Source: Candidatus Omnitrophota bacterium
Lineage (GTDB): Bacteria; Omnitrophota; Gorgyraeia; Zapsychrales; Fredricksoniimonadaceae
NCBI GenBank assembly: GCA_903959815.1
Contig: CAJBYM010000081.1
Coordinates: 1 to 47,294 of the forward strand
Direction: 5' to 3'
DNA length: 47,294 nucleotides
Both the position numbers and the translations under genes were made by a program. Below, piece by piece: positions 1-9,814 of the stretch. A model generated the notes under the pieces. That model worked only from the letters and a program-made list of their open reading frames with translations, was not told the origin of the DNA and did no database searches. Numbering within the stretch: the stretch's first letter is position 1; every line of letters starts with the position of its first letter.

Positions 1-106
1 CGGGCGTCTGTTAGACGCCATCGCAGCTACAGAAGACTTTGTATCAAGAATTTTAAAAGCCCCTGTAGCTCGGGCGTCTGTTAGACGCCATCGCAGCTAC
101 AGGGGC
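1..106. repeat. Two copies of CGGGCGTCTGTTAGACGCCATCGCAGCTACAG (1-32 and 71-102); the second lies inside a perfect nested hairpin 59-106
   Basis: Direct 32-nt identity; GCCCCTGTAGCT(59-70)/AGCTACAGGGGC(95-106) outer stem and GGCGTCT(73-79)/AGACGCC(83-89) inner stem. Confidence 0.9.
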
Positions 107-133
107 GTTTTGCCAAAAATCTTTGGCAAATCG

Positions 134-207
134 TCGGGAAGCAGGGATTCGAACCCGGGACCCCTTGCTCCCAAAGCAAGTGCGCTAGCCAGCTGCGCCA
201 CTTCCCG
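134..207 (-). tRNA. tRNA-Pro(UGG), CCA not encoded
   Basis: Minus-strand cloverleaf CGGGAAGTGGCGCAGCTGGCTAGCGCACTTGCTTTGGGAGCAAGGGGTCCCGGGTTCGAATCCCTGCTTCCCGA; anticodon loop TTTGGGA. Confidence 0.95.
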
Positions 208-326
208 TTTAATTTTTTGTTTCACAAAAAATTACCCGAAGGGCCGGCGTCAGAAATCTGAAAGATTTCTGAACTTTGCCGGAACGCCCCGCCTTTAGGC
301 GGGGACCTTCTTTATATAAAAACTCG

Positions 327-362
327 CCGCCATTATCCCTTGAGGAATAATAACGGCGGTTA
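327..362 (-). terminator. Terminator of the peroxiredoxin gene
   Basis: Minus strand CCGCCGTTATTATTCCTCAAGGGATAATGGCGG hairpin followed by GAGTTTTTATA. Confidence 0.6.
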
Positions 363-394
363 GTATACCACGCGAAGTTTAAATCCTCAATTAC

Positions 395-979
395 CTATTT
401 TCCGAAGAATTCTTCCAGCCCTTTCTGATTAGGCTTCATCGCTTTATCACCTTTATGCCAGTTGGCCGGACATACTTCGCCATTCTTCTCGAAGAACTGA
501 AGCGCATCAACCATACGCAACACTTCTTGAACACTACGGCCCAGCGGCAGATCATTAACCACCTGGTGACGGACAATACCCTCTTTATCGATGAGAAATA
601 ACCCGCGGTATGCGACACCACGACCTTCAACCAAAACATCATAATCACGGGAAATGGTCTTATTAAGATCAGAAACAATAGGATAATGAACGCCCTCAAT
701 ACCGCCCTTCCCCTTGGGCGTTTTAAGCCACGCCAAATGACTGTAATGTGAGTCAACACTCACGGCCACAACCTGAGTACTGCGCTTGTTAAATTCTTCA
801 AGATGCTCGGCGAACGCATGAAGCTCGGTCGGACATACGAATGTAAAATCAAGCGGATAAAAGAAAAGCACAACGTGCTTGCCCTTAAACTGGCCCAGCG
901 AAAAATTCTCGATCACCTTATCCTCCTGAACCGCCACAGCTTTGAAATCAGGAGCTTGTTTGCCTACCAATACTGACAT
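395..979 (-). CDS. 2-Cys peroxiredoxin (AhpC/TSA family)
   Basis: FYPLDFTFVCPTE peroxidatic motif and GEVCPANW resolving motif. Confidence 0.95.
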   Translation of the reverse strand: MSVLVGKQAPDFKAVAVQEDKVIENFSLGQFKGKHVVLFFYPLDFTFVCPTELHAFAEHLEEFNKRSTQVVAVSVDSHYSHLAWLKTPKGKGGIEGVHYPIVSDLNKTISRDYDVLVEGRGVAYRGLFLIDKEGIVRHQVVNDLPLGRSVQEVLRMVDALQFFEKNGEVCPANWHKGDKAMKPNQKGLEEFFGK

Positions 980-1075
980 TGCCTTCCTCCTTATTATAGG
1001 TCATCTTTAAGTTAACTGCATGTTGGTCGAGCGAACCCTTGAACAATTACAAGAAATCGGTTACCTTATTACTCT

Positions 1076-4000
1076 ATGGTCATAACATTCTCGCCCCTTA
1101 CCAGAAAGATCTCGCTCGCCATGGCTGTGATCTTTTTTATTTTCGCGGCCGGCCTTTTTTATGTCAACAAGATCCTGCTGCCCATACAAGTTAAAGGCAT
1201 GGCGATCCAAGCCGCAACCGATGCTCTCAAACGCAATGTCAGCTTTGATTCGCTTCAATACAGCCCTCTACGTGGCTTTGTCATCACCAATCTTATCATT
1301 ACCGAGAAAAATGATCCTTCGCGGACCTTTGTTCGTGCCAAAAACGCTTCAGCCCAGATCCTGTTCTTTGCCTTATTACAAAAGAAGTTGATCATCCCCT
1401 CACTGCGCATCGAATCACCCGAGATCGTGATCACACGAACCCGCAAAGATCTTTGGAATTTCAGTGATCTTCTTCCCGGGCCAGGATCTGCCGGAAACTC
1501 TGCATCCACCCCACCGCTAGACGTGATCATTAGCGGATTTACCATGACAGGCGGACACATTATCGTCAATGACCCAAGCCTCGAAGATAACTTCAGTGAA
1601 GAGATCAACGTGCCGCAGATCAAAGGATCTTTATCCCTCAAAGGAGCCTTCAACATATCGGGCGACATCTCCTTGCCAGCCACCCAGGGCTCTCTCAAAT
1701 TTGACACCCGCATCGGCATCCAGGATCAGTCTTTCAAAGGAACGTTCAAAGCTAAAAACATCAACATTAACCGCTACCTGCGTTTTTCTCCGTCCGATCT
1801 TCCTGTGAAGATCCAAAATCTTATGTTAGCTGACGCAGAGGTCTCCGCATTGCTTGAAGGCAAGAATGCAAACCTTTCCGCTGACATGACGCTACCCGCC
1901 CTCAATATCACCCTGAGCGACGGCACAAAAATCCAGGGTGATATCACGTTATCCAAAGTATTAGCCAGCATGAGCGGTGCCAATATTTCCGTCCACGGCT
2001 CTCTCTATGCCAATAAATTCGCGGCAGAAACAAGCACAGGCCTGACCCTCAACATGAGCACCCTGCGCACTGCCAATGCCCAGATGACTATTAAAGAAAA
2101 CTTGCTTACCGCTTCCGGAGATCTCGACGCCCGTGACATGGACCTTGTGCTCAATACCGATCAAAAAATAAAGGCCAGCGTCAACATCTCCGCCCTGACC
2201 GTCACACAAAACACAAAAGGATATGGCATCACCGGTGAAATCAAAGCAGATGATGTGCTTCTCATGTTAGGCAAAGACCAATCTCTCTCTGGCAATGCTA
2301 CGCTCAAGAAGATGTCCGCACTCATCGAAGGTTCTGCGATCGAAATGAAAACAGACGTGGATATCAAAGGGGCGGCGCTCAACCTGCCCGGCACATCCGT
2401 CAAAACCGACATCACGGCCCCAGGAACACGCCTGAACTTTGATGCAGGACGCCTCGAAACAGAGCTCCGCGCTGCTTTCAAAGATCTTTCCCTCAAGACC
2501 CAGAACATGTCCGTATCGGGAGCATCCAACGCACCGGAACTAACAGCTCACGTGATCCTCGATCCCAAGTCTGCATTGCCCTTAAGTTACACGGGGACTC
2601 TTAAACTCGCCGACCTTGCCATAAGTGGTGTGCCCCAAGTCGGTGAGATCAAAGACATCCGGGGAGAAATAACATTCAAGACCGAAAGCGCAGCCACAGA
2701 CACCCTGACCTTCACCGTACTTAACACCCCAGTCAACATCAATGGCGAGATCTCGAATTTCCAAAACCCCAAGATCAACGCAAGTGCCACGATCAATAAA
2801 GCCGACCTTTCCCTTATTGAGAAACTCATTCCCGAGCTCATCAAAGATCAAGGCCTGACCATCAAAGGCACTGCCGCCATCAATGCAACCTTCTCAGGAT
2901 CGTTGGCCAAAATACAAGAAGCCCAGATCAATGCAAATGCAAAACTTACTGACGCCAGCGTCGAAAGCAAGAAACTGAATCAGAGCGTATCTTCCATCAA
3001 CGGACTGGTCGAATACAAAACACCAGTCCTGTCATGGAAAGATCTTTCTGTCCGCTATCAGAACAAAGCCTGGACATCCCATGGCTCTTTGCAAGATTTT
3101 ATCAATCCCATCATCAGTGCTACTGTCGAAACAGAAAACCTGACCGCGAACATTGAAGCCAAGAAAAAAGACAGCAAGGTCCAGCTCACCTCCCTGTCAG
3201 GCACCTATTTCGATTCAACCTATGAACTGATCGGCGATATTTTCCTGCCGGAAGGACAGTCGCCAAACATCGACATCAACGGTGAATTCAAACTATCTTT
3301 ACGCGATCTGCCGAAAATGCTGCCGCCCGAACAGGCCAAACAGATCGAAGCCCTGCAACTCGCCGGCATCCTTAAGATCAAAACACAGCTCAAGGGCACG
3401 CCCCAGGACTGGCCATCTCTTACGTCCACAACTTCAATCGAGACTCCGGCCCTTTATATGCTGGGCTATCAGATCGCAGATCTGAACATCAACGCGCAAC
3501 AAAAAAATGGTGAAGTCAACCCGCTGACCATCAATGGCAAACTTTACGGCGGAGATCTCAACACAACCTCCACGGTTATGCTTAAAGAAAAAGGGTTCCC
3601 CTTCACAGCAAAAGCCAAACTCGATAATACGAGCCTGGAACTTCTCAAGAAAGATACGCCGCTCAAACAGCAGCAGCTCTCAGGCCTCGTTTTTGCCACA
3701 GCTGATCTTAAAGGCAACCTGATGGATATCCGCAGCATGCAAGGTGGCGTGACCATGAAGATCTCCCATGGATATCTGTGGTCGCTCGAGATCCTCTCGA
3801 AAGTATTAAGCATCCTCTCCTCCACATTCCAGGGGGGAGACGTCATCATCACGGATGCAGACGCGACCTTCAAGATCATCGATCAAAAGATCATGACCGA
3901 CAACCTCACGCTGCGCAGCGCAACCGTCACGCTCGTTGCTGAAGGCTGGGTCGACTTTGACCAGAACATTGAGCTTAATATCCGCCCGCGGATCGAACCA

Positions 4001-4180
4001 AAATCCTCGGATGGAACAACCAACCCTTTAACCATGATCAATCCGACGGACGGCCTGGTGAACATCCGGGTTTATAACACATTAACAGCGCCCAAGTTCG
4101 AACATAACATCAGCGCACCCCAAATGATCAAGAAAACCATCCAGAACACGGTTGGGACTTTTCTCAAAATGTTCGAATAA
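1076..4180 (+). CDS. AsmA/TamB-like large envelope protein (DUF748/AsmA-like repeats)
   Basis: N-terminal TM followed by ~950 aa of beta-rich AsmA-like repeats (FDSLQYSPLRGFVITNLIITE; C-terminal 'GGVTMKISHGYL...LTLRSATVTLVAEGWVDFDQNIELNIRPRI'). Confidence 0.75.
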   Translation: MVITFSPLTRKISLAMAVIFFIFAAGLFYVNKILLPIQVKGMAIQAATDALKRNVSFDSLQYSPLRGFVITNLIITEKNDPSRTFVRAKNASAQILFFALLQKKLIIPSLRIESPEIVITRTRKDLWNFSDLLPGPGSAGNSASTPPLDVIISGFTMTGGHIIVNDPSLEDNFSEEINVPQIKGSLSLKGAFNISGDISLPATQGSLKFDTRIGIQDQSFKGTFKAKNININRYLRFSPSDLPVKIQNLMLADAEVSALLEGKNANLSADMTLPALNITLSDGTKIQGDITLSKVLASMSGANISVHGSLYANKFAAETSTGLTLNMSTLRTANAQMTIKENLLTASGDLDARDMDLVLNTDQKIKASVNISALTVTQNTKGYGITGEIKADDVLLMLGKDQSLSGNATLKKMSALIEGSAIEMKTDVDIKGAALNLPGTSVKTDITAPGTRLNFDAGRLETELRAAFKDLSLKTQNMSVSGASNAPELTAHVILDPKSALPLSYTGTLKLADLAISGVPQVGEIKDIRGEITFKTESAATDTLTFTVLNTPVNINGEISNFQNPKINASATINKADLSLIEKLIPELIKDQGLTIKGTAAINATFSGSLAKIQEAQINANAKLTDASVESKKLNQSVSSINGLVEYKTPVLSWKDLSVRYQNKAWTSHGSLQDFINPIISATVETENLTANIEAKKKDSKVQLTSLSGTYFDSTYELIGDIFLPEGQSPNIDINGEFKLSLRDLPKMLPPEQAKQIEALQLAGILKIKTQLKGTPQDWPSLTSTTSIETPALYMLGYQIADLNINAQQKNGEVNPLTINGKLYGGDLNTTSTVMLKEKGFPFTAKAKLDNTSLELLKKDTPLKQQQLSGLVFATADLKGNLMDIRSMQGGVTMKISHGYLWSLEILSKVLSILSSTFQGGDVIITDADATFKIIDQKIMTDNLTLRSATVTLVAEGWVDFDQNIELNIRPRIEPKSSDGTTNPLTMINPTDGLVNIRVYNTLTAPKFEHNISAPQMIKKTIQNTVGTFLKMFE

Positions 4181-4225
4181 GCCCCGGTATAGACGGCCTT
4201 GCATTTTATGCGTCGTTGATCTAAG

Positions 4226-4435
4226 ATGTCGGTCATGATCCTGACCATCAACGGACAACCCAAAACAATTCCCGACGAGGCCTGTGTTCAAGCCACGGTC
4301 GCCCTCTTTTGCAAAGATCCTGGCCTGGTCATTGCAGAATTAAACGGCACCATCGTCGAACGCGCCCAATGGGCCGCCACACGCCTTAACTCCAACGACA
4401 AGCTCGAGCTGATCACCTTCGTCGGAGGCGGATAA
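4226..4435 (+). CDS. thiS: Sulfur carrier protein ThiS
   Basis: MILTINGQ... C-terminal LITFVGGG; immediately upstream of thiG. Confidence 0.9.
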   Translation: MSVMILTINGQPKTIPDEACVQATVALFCKDPGLVIAELNGTIVERAQWAATRLNSNDKLELITFVGGG

Positions 4436-4438
4436 ACC

Positions 4439-5209
4439 ATGCCCGATACATTTAAACTTGCAGGTCGAGAATTCCGCTCACGCTTCCTTCTGGGAACAGG
4501 AAAATTCAAGAACAAGGAAGATCTCAAGGATAGCATCATCGCATCCAAAGCCGAGATCGTAACGGTCGCGCTGCGCCGCATTGACCTTGAGCAGCATGAA
4601 AACAATATCCTAAGCTATATCCCCAAAAACGTAACGCTCCTGACAAACACCTCAGGTGCCCGTAACGCGGATGAAGCGGTGCGCATCGCGCGACTGGCCA
4701 AGGCCTCGGGGCAGGGCAACTGGATCAAGATCGAAGTCATCAATGATTCCAAATACCTCCTGCCTGACAATGAAGAAACTGTAAAGGCGACCAGGATCCT
4801 GGCTGCCGAAGGATTTGTGATCCTTCCTTACGTAACACCTGACCTTTACATCGCACGCAAACTTGTGGACGCTGGCGCTGCGGCTATCATGCCACTCGGA
4901 TCATTCATCGGATCAAACCTTGGTCTGCGCACACGCGAATTCATCCAGGTCCTGATCGACGAGATCGAGATCCCTGTCATCGTTGATGCCGGGATTGGCG
5001 CGCCATCACATGCGTGTGATGCCATGGAAATGGGCGCCGACGCGGTCCTGGTCAATACGGCTGTCGCTATCGCACAAAAACCGGCCGTCCTGGCCCGTGC
5101 GTTCGCACAAGCGGTCGAAGCTGGCCGTGCAGGATATTTAAGCGGCCTTCCATCTGCCCAACACACAGCTGATGCCTCTTCGCCCCTTACCGGATTTCTA
5201 TTCGAATGA
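4439..5209 (+). CDS. thiG: Thiazole synthase ThiG
   Basis: Characteristic FKLAGREFRSRFLLGTGKF..., DAGIGAPSHACDAMEMGADAVLVNTA. Confidence 0.97.
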   Translation: MPDTFKLAGREFRSRFLLGTGKFKNKEDLKDSIIASKAEIVTVALRRIDLEQHENNILSYIPKNVTLLTNTSGARNADEAVRIARLAKASGQGNWIKIEVINDSKYLLPDNEETVKATRILAAEGFVILPYVTPDLYIARKLVDAGAAAIMPLGSFIGSNLGLRTREFIQVLIDEIEIPVIVDAGIGAPSHACDAMEMGADAVLVNTAVAIAQKPAVLARAFAQAVEAGRAGYLSGLPSAQHTADASSPLTGFLFE

Positions 5210-6216
5210 CCCCTGAAAAGATCCGCGCCATCCTTAACGACAATGACCGCGGGCACCTGGAAACACTGGCGCAAAATGCCCAACACCTCACCCGTCAATA
5301 TTTCGGACGAGCCATAGGGCTTTATACCCCGCTATATCTATCCAATTACTGCTCAAGCCATTGTGTTTACTGCGGATTTCACAGCCACCACAAGATCACC
5401 CGCATCAAATTATCACCAGCCGATATGAACATCGAGATGCAGGCGATCGCACGGACAGGTGTTCAAAACATCCTGCTGCTGACAGGAGAATCACCCCAGG
5501 CAACACCGCTCGCCTATCTTGTCGACGCAGTCCTATGCGCCAAGAAATACTTTCAGGGGATCTCGCTTGAAATATACCCTATGACCCAAGTCGATTATCG
5601 CGCGCTTTATGAGGCAGGCGCTGATGCCGTCACCATCTATCAAGAAACCTACGACCGTCAGCGCTACAGTGAAGTCCATCTGGCAGGAGAGAAAAGAAAT
5701 TATGATTTTCGGCGCGGCGCACCACAGCGTATAGCTTTAGCCGGCATGCGCCAGATATCGCTGGGAGCTCTTTTAGGCCTTGGCCCTGTGGCAGAAGATC
5801 TCGCCTCCCTGTATCAGCATCTGCGCGAACTGGAAAAAGAATTCCCGGGGATAGAGTACAGTTTATCCTTCCCCCGGCTTCGCACGATCAAAGCCCAGGA
5901 ATTTGCCGCAGCACATATCAACGATACCACCTTTGTCAAGATCCTGTGCCTGACACGCGTGCTTTTCCCGCGTGTGGGGATCAACCTCTCAACCCGCGAA
6001 ACAGCAAGCCTCCGCAACCAGCTCATCGAACTGTGCGTCACGCGCATATCCATTGGTTCCAAAACAAGTGTCGGTGGGTATCTCGAAGATGCCACACCAC
6101 GGGACCCGCAATTTGATATCGCGGATGAACGCAGCGCGGCCGATATGATAAAATACTTAAAAGAACATAGCTTTGACCCGGTGTTCACAGATTGGCGAAG
6201 AATCGAGAATTCATGA
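5206..6216 (+). CDS. thiH: 2-iminoacetate synthase ThiH (radical SAM)
   Basis: PLYLSNYCSSHCVYCGF radical SAM CxxxCxxC-type motif, ThiH order after thiG. Confidence 0.95.
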   Translation: MTPEKIRAILNDNDRGHLETLAQNAQHLTRQYFGRAIGLYTPLYLSNYCSSHCVYCGFHSHHKITRIKLSPADMNIEMQAIARTGVQNILLLTGESPQATPLAYLVDAVLCAKKYFQGISLEIYPMTQVDYRALYEAGADAVTIYQETYDRQRYSEVHLAGEKRNYDFRRGAPQRIALAGMRQISLGALLGLGPVAEDLASLYQHLRELEKEFPGIEYSLSFPRLRTIKAQEFAAAHINDTTFVKILCLTRVLFPRVGINLSTRETASLRNQLIELCVTRISIGSKTSVGGYLEDATPRDPQFDIADERSAADMIKYLKEHSFDPVFTDWRRIENS

Positions 6217-6818
6217 ACACATTTGAAAAAGCCTTGCTGCGCTATCTTACCGCCGAACAACTGGCCGCGATCCAAAAAACAAAGATCGGCATCGGCGGCG
6301 CGGGTGGGCTCGGCTCTCATGTGGCGACCATCCTCACCCGCAGCGGATTCCGTCAATTCGAGATCCTCGACAAAGATATCGTTGAGGCATCAAATCTCAA
6401 CCGGCAAAACTACACCTTGGCCGATATCGGAAAACCCAAAGTGACGTGCCTGCGAAACATTCTTCTATCCATTAATCCGGACATTGACCTCGCGATCCAT
6501 CAACAAGAATGGACGAAAGAGACCGCAGCCGGACTCTTTCAGACCTGCGAAATCATGGTCGAAGCTTTTGACCAAGCTTCATTTAAAATTGATTTTGTAG
6601 AATATTACCGTACGCGCGCACCTTACGTGGTCAGCGGAAACGGCATGGCAGGATTTGATGTTAAAACAGAACTAATAACCCGCAAGGTTGGAAATGTTTT
6701 TATCATTGGAGATGGGATAACCGACATCTCCGACGGACATCCTCCACTTGCTCCACGCGTGATCGAATGCGCGGCCAAGATGGCAAAAATCATCTTTCAA
6801 CTTACCTTCCCATCATAG
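6192..6818 (+). CDS. thiF: ThiF family adenylyltransferase
   Basis: IGIGGAGGLGSHVATILTRSG nucleotide-binding motif, SNLNRQNY; operon context. Confidence 0.9.
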   Translation: MAKNREFMNTFEKALLRYLTAEQLAAIQKTKIGIGGAGGLGSHVATILTRSGFRQFEILDKDIVEASNLNRQNYTLADIGKPKVTCLRNILLSINPDIDLAIHQQEWTKETAAGLFQTCEIMVEAFDQASFKIDFVEYYRTRAPYVVSGNGMAGFDVKTELITRKVGNVFIIGDGITDISDGHPPLAPRVIECAAKMAKIIFQLTFPS

Positions 6819-7628
6819 TTCATTAGGATCTACGGGAAGACTAACGCACGTCGGATCTGTTTTACAGGCAAATCTTGTGAAACTCTTTCCGCACGTTGCA
6901 CTATAAGCCCTTTCTCCGACCTTACATCCGCGAACCGCACCTCCGGTATCCAAACAACGCCCCTCCATACCCGCAGGAAAAGGCGGCTGCATTTCCGGAA
7001 TCTGCGGCAATGTTTCACGCGTAGCACATAAATTGGGTATCGCTTCCTCTTCATGCCCCGGATCAATGATGTCTCCGTCTGTTTCGCCGCCGCCTGAGCC
7101 ATTCTCATTCTCATCACCGGTCCCTAGCGCTCCACGCGCCATGCCAGATGCCGCTGCGCGCGCCAAACCCGACACTTCACTGCCCGGCGTTGAACCTTCG
7201 TTATTAGTAGATTCTCCATTAGGCCCCATGGGCAAAGCACCTCCCTCAACAACGATACCGCACCCCCCGGGAACCGAAGCCAAACAACACGCCGAATCCT
7301 GAACACATCCCTGGGTCACATTACAGCCTCCCGGCGCACATTCACGCGATGATTTCTTCTCAAGGACACCACAGCCAACAGGTGCGCACATCCCCACAGG
7401 GGGCCAATTGGCAGGATTATTACTCGGCGGATTACAGATGCATGATTCCATCGCCGCAAGTTTAATATGCTCGTTAAAAGAATCCCCTCGGGTATTATCC
7501 ATCCCGTGGAAACGTGCACCAATAGAATTAACCAGAAAAGGCCCTCCGAACATGATCGCCGTCATGACAATAATGGCAATGACCACATATTCAAGCATGA
7601 CCTGAGCTGACGTATTTTTAGACACCAT
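6813..7628 (-). CDS. Class III signal-peptide (Flp/TadE-type) pilin-like protein with Cys-rich ectodomain
   Basis: N-term MVSKNTSA|QVMLEYVVIAIIVMTAIMF with Glu at +5 after predicted cleavage; ~20 Cys; Gly/Ser/Glu-rich linker. Confidence 0.7.
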   Translation of the reverse strand: MVSKNTSAQVMLEYVVIAIIVMTAIMFGGPFLVNSIGARFHGMDNTRGDSFNEHIKLAAMESCICNPPSNNPANWPPVGMCAPVGCGVLEKKSSRECAPGGCNVTQGCVQDSACCLASVPGGCGIVVEGGALPMGPNGESTNNEGSTPGSEVSGLARAAASGMARGALGTGDENENGSGGGETDGDIIDPGHEEEAIPNLCATRETLPQIPEMQPPFPAGMEGRCLDTGGAVRGCKVGERAYSATCGKSFTRFACKTDPTCVSLPVDPNEL

Positions 7629-7687
7629 AAGACCTCCTTATCCTTTTCAATAAATATAACATATCCTCCGAACGTTAACCCGGAGAA

Positions 7688-8614
7688 TCAATCCATGTCA
7701 AAGGCACAGCCCATATCCGCAAGCATCCCTTGATCATCACGCCAATTCTTTTGAGCCTTCACATGAAGCTCCAGGAACACCTTCGTTTCCAGAAGCACTT
7801 CCAGTTCTTCGCGCGCCATGGTCCCTACCTTCTTGAGCATCTGCCCTTTGGCGCCGATCACGATCTCTTTTTGTGAATCACGCTCAACAAAAATGACCGC
7901 ACGGATACGGGTCGTCTTGCCTTTGACGGGCCGCATCTCTTCAATGACAACAGCGATCGAATGCGGCAATTCTTCCCGCGTTAAAAGAAAAAGTTTCTCG
8001 CGAAGGATGTCACCCACAAGTTGACGTTGCGGCGTATCGGAAATGATATCAGGCTCATAAAAGAAAGGTCCTTGCGGCAAGAAACCAAAAAGAATATCGA
8101 CCAGCTTGTCCGTTTGAATACCATCACGCCCGGAAACAGGGATCATGACAAAATCTTTCATCTGATCCACACTCTTGCCTTTAGCCTCTTCCCACAATGC
8201 AATATATTGATGAATGAATTCACCTTTAAGATCGATCTTATTCAAAACCATGACGACAGGCACCTTTACCGACTTCAAACGCTGGGAGATCTGATGCTCT
8301 TCTTCCCCGACGGGCTTGGACGTATCGACCACATAAACCACAACATCAACACCATCAAGGCTGTTCTGCGAGGTTCTGTTCATAAAACGATCAAGCCCGT
8401 CACGCCCCGAATGCCACCCTGGCGTATCTACAAACACGATCTGCCCGCGCTCATCGGTAAAAATACCACGCACACTGGTGCGCGTGGTCTGCGGCACAGG
8501 CGAAACGATCGCAACCTTTTCCTGCACCAGCTGATTAAGAAGCGTGGACTTACCCGTATTGGGACGACCGACAATGGAAACAAACCCGCACTTTAACGCT
8601 TTGACGTCAGACAT
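7688..8614 (-). CDS. era: GTPase Era
   Basis: GRPNTGKSTLLNQL, VDTPGWH, NKID and C-terminal KH domain IGAKGQMLKKVG. Confidence 0.97.
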   Translation of the reverse strand: MSDVKALKCGFVSIVGRPNTGKSTLLNQLVQEKVAIVSPVPQTTRTSVRGIFTDERGQIVFVDTPGWHSGRDGLDRFMNRTSQNSLDGVDVVVYVVDTSKPVGEEEHQISQRLKSVKVPVVMVLNKIDLKGEFIHQYIALWEEAKGKSVDQMKDFVMIPVSGRDGIQTDKLVDILFGFLPQGPFFYEPDIISDTPQRQLVGDILREKLFLLTREELPHSIAVVIEEMRPVKGKTTRIRAVIFVERDSQKEIVIGAKGQMLKKVGTMAREELEVLLETKVFLELHVKAQKNWRDDQGMLADMGCAFDMD

Positions 8615-8885
8615 CCGTTCCTCCCGAGCGATATTTCATAACAACAACCACAACGCTTGTGAACAATATGAAATTCACAAAACTGAACACTTTAAGAACA
8701 AGTTCCTGTGTCACAAGCGCCCATGGCACCATGAGCAGCATGCAACCCCATACACCCCACAACCAAAAAAGCGATAGATCGTGGGAGGACTTGCGCTGGA
8801 TGATCTTGACAATGAGCGGAATATTCCATAACGGCATCACCACAGATGCGATCAACGCCAATAACTCAAGAGGATGCATGGTCAT
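8607..8885 (-). CDS. Small PQ-loop / SemiSWEET-like membrane protein
   Basis: 3-TM protein with PLWNIPLIVKIIQRKSSHDLSLFWL PQ-loop-like motif. Confidence 0.7.
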   Translation of the reverse strand: MTMHPLELLALIASVVMPLWNIPLIVKIIQRKSSHDLSLFWLWGVWGCMLLMVPWALVTQELVLKVFSFVNFILFTSVVVVVMKYRSGGTDV

Positions 8886-8899
8886 ATCAAAGATGCCTA

Positions 8900-9805
8900 C
8901 TAGGCTGGCGTACAAAAACGATAATAATCTTTAAGGCGCTTGTCGACTTCTTTCATCGTCAGGGGCGCGGTCCGGCCCATACCAAAACCTTCCACATTAA
9001 AAGAGGCCAAGACCGTACCATAAACAGCCGCACGACGCAGTGTCTTCTCATCCATCTTCCTCGACTTGGACAAATACCCGAACAAAGCGCCCGCGAACGT
9101 ATCGCCAGCCCCCGTCGGATCAACCACACGTTCAATCGGATAAGCCGGATACGCAAAACGAAAATCCCCGCCAAAGACATAAACACCATGTTCGCCTTTT
9201 TTCACAACAACAACACCGGGCCCCATCGCTCGAAGGCATTTGGCGGCCGCAACAGTATTGCGCTCACCGGTCAACATCCTGGCTTCACCGTCATTAACAA
9301 CCATCAAGTCCACGTTCTTCATCAAACGCTTAAGATCTTTAAGCGCGGTATTGATCCACAGATTCATCGAATCCAATCCGACAAGTTCAGGTTTCTTGAC
9401 CATCTTCAACATTCTTTCCTGCACAGAGGGCGCAAGATTGGCCAAGAAAACATACCCCATATTCCGCTGCTGCTCATTGAGCTGGGGCTGATAATCCGCC
9501 AAAACTCCGATCTCGGTCTGATGTGTGATCGCGCTATTAAGATCATCTATCTTATATTCGCCCGTCCAACGAAAAGTCTTACCTCCCGCCACTGTCAAGG
9601 AAGCCGTGTTCACTCCCTTGCGTTTAAGGAAATCCAAATGCACCGCCGGAAAATCTTTTCCCACAATCCCGACCACATGCACATCATCAAAAAGCCGTGC
9701 GCTCATGGCAAAATGTGCGGCAGAACCTCCCAGCATGTTCTTCTTTGTTCCCGACGGTGTTCTCACATTATCGAGCGCAACTGTTCCCAATGCCAAAAGC
9801 CCCAT
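8900..9805 (-). CDS. PfkB family carbohydrate/nucleoside kinase
   Basis: GGSAAHFAMSARLF N-term and VDPTGAGDTFAGALFGYL C-term PfkB signature. Confidence 0.95.
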   Translation of the reverse strand: MGLLALGTVALDNVRTPSGTKKNMLGGSAAHFAMSARLFDDVHVVGIVGKDFPAVHLDFLKRKGVNTASLTVAGGKTFRWTGEYKIDDLNSAITHQTEIGVLADYQPQLNEQQRNMGYVFLANLAPSVQERMLKMVKKPELVGLDSMNLWINTALKDLKRLMKNVDLMVVNDGEARMLTGERNTVAAAKCLRAMGPGVVVVKKGEHGVYVFGGDFRFAYPAYPIERVVDPTGAGDTFAGALFGYLSKSRKMDEKTLRRAAVYGTVLASFNVEGFGMGRTAPLTMKEVDKRLKDYYRFCTPA

Positions 9806-9814
9806 AAAACCCCC

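Noticed and set aside
1-106. Possible CRISPR array (32-nt repeats, 38-nt spacing)
   Set aside because: Only two units visible, the spacer contains the second unit's complementary arm, and the structure is a nested hairpin; no cas genes.
110-298. 62-aa ORF over tRNA-Pro (and similar ORFs at 22292-22496 and 47031-47288)
   Set aside because: Read-through of tRNA genes and hairpins (SRDSNPGPLAPKASALAS-type tRNA translation artefacts).
436-759. 107-aa minus-strand ORF inside peroxiredoxin
   Set aside because: Alternative frame of a clearly functional gene with no homology features.
4181-4225. TPP riboswitch before thiS
   Set aside because: 45 nt is too short and no CTGAGA/THI-box elements are visible.
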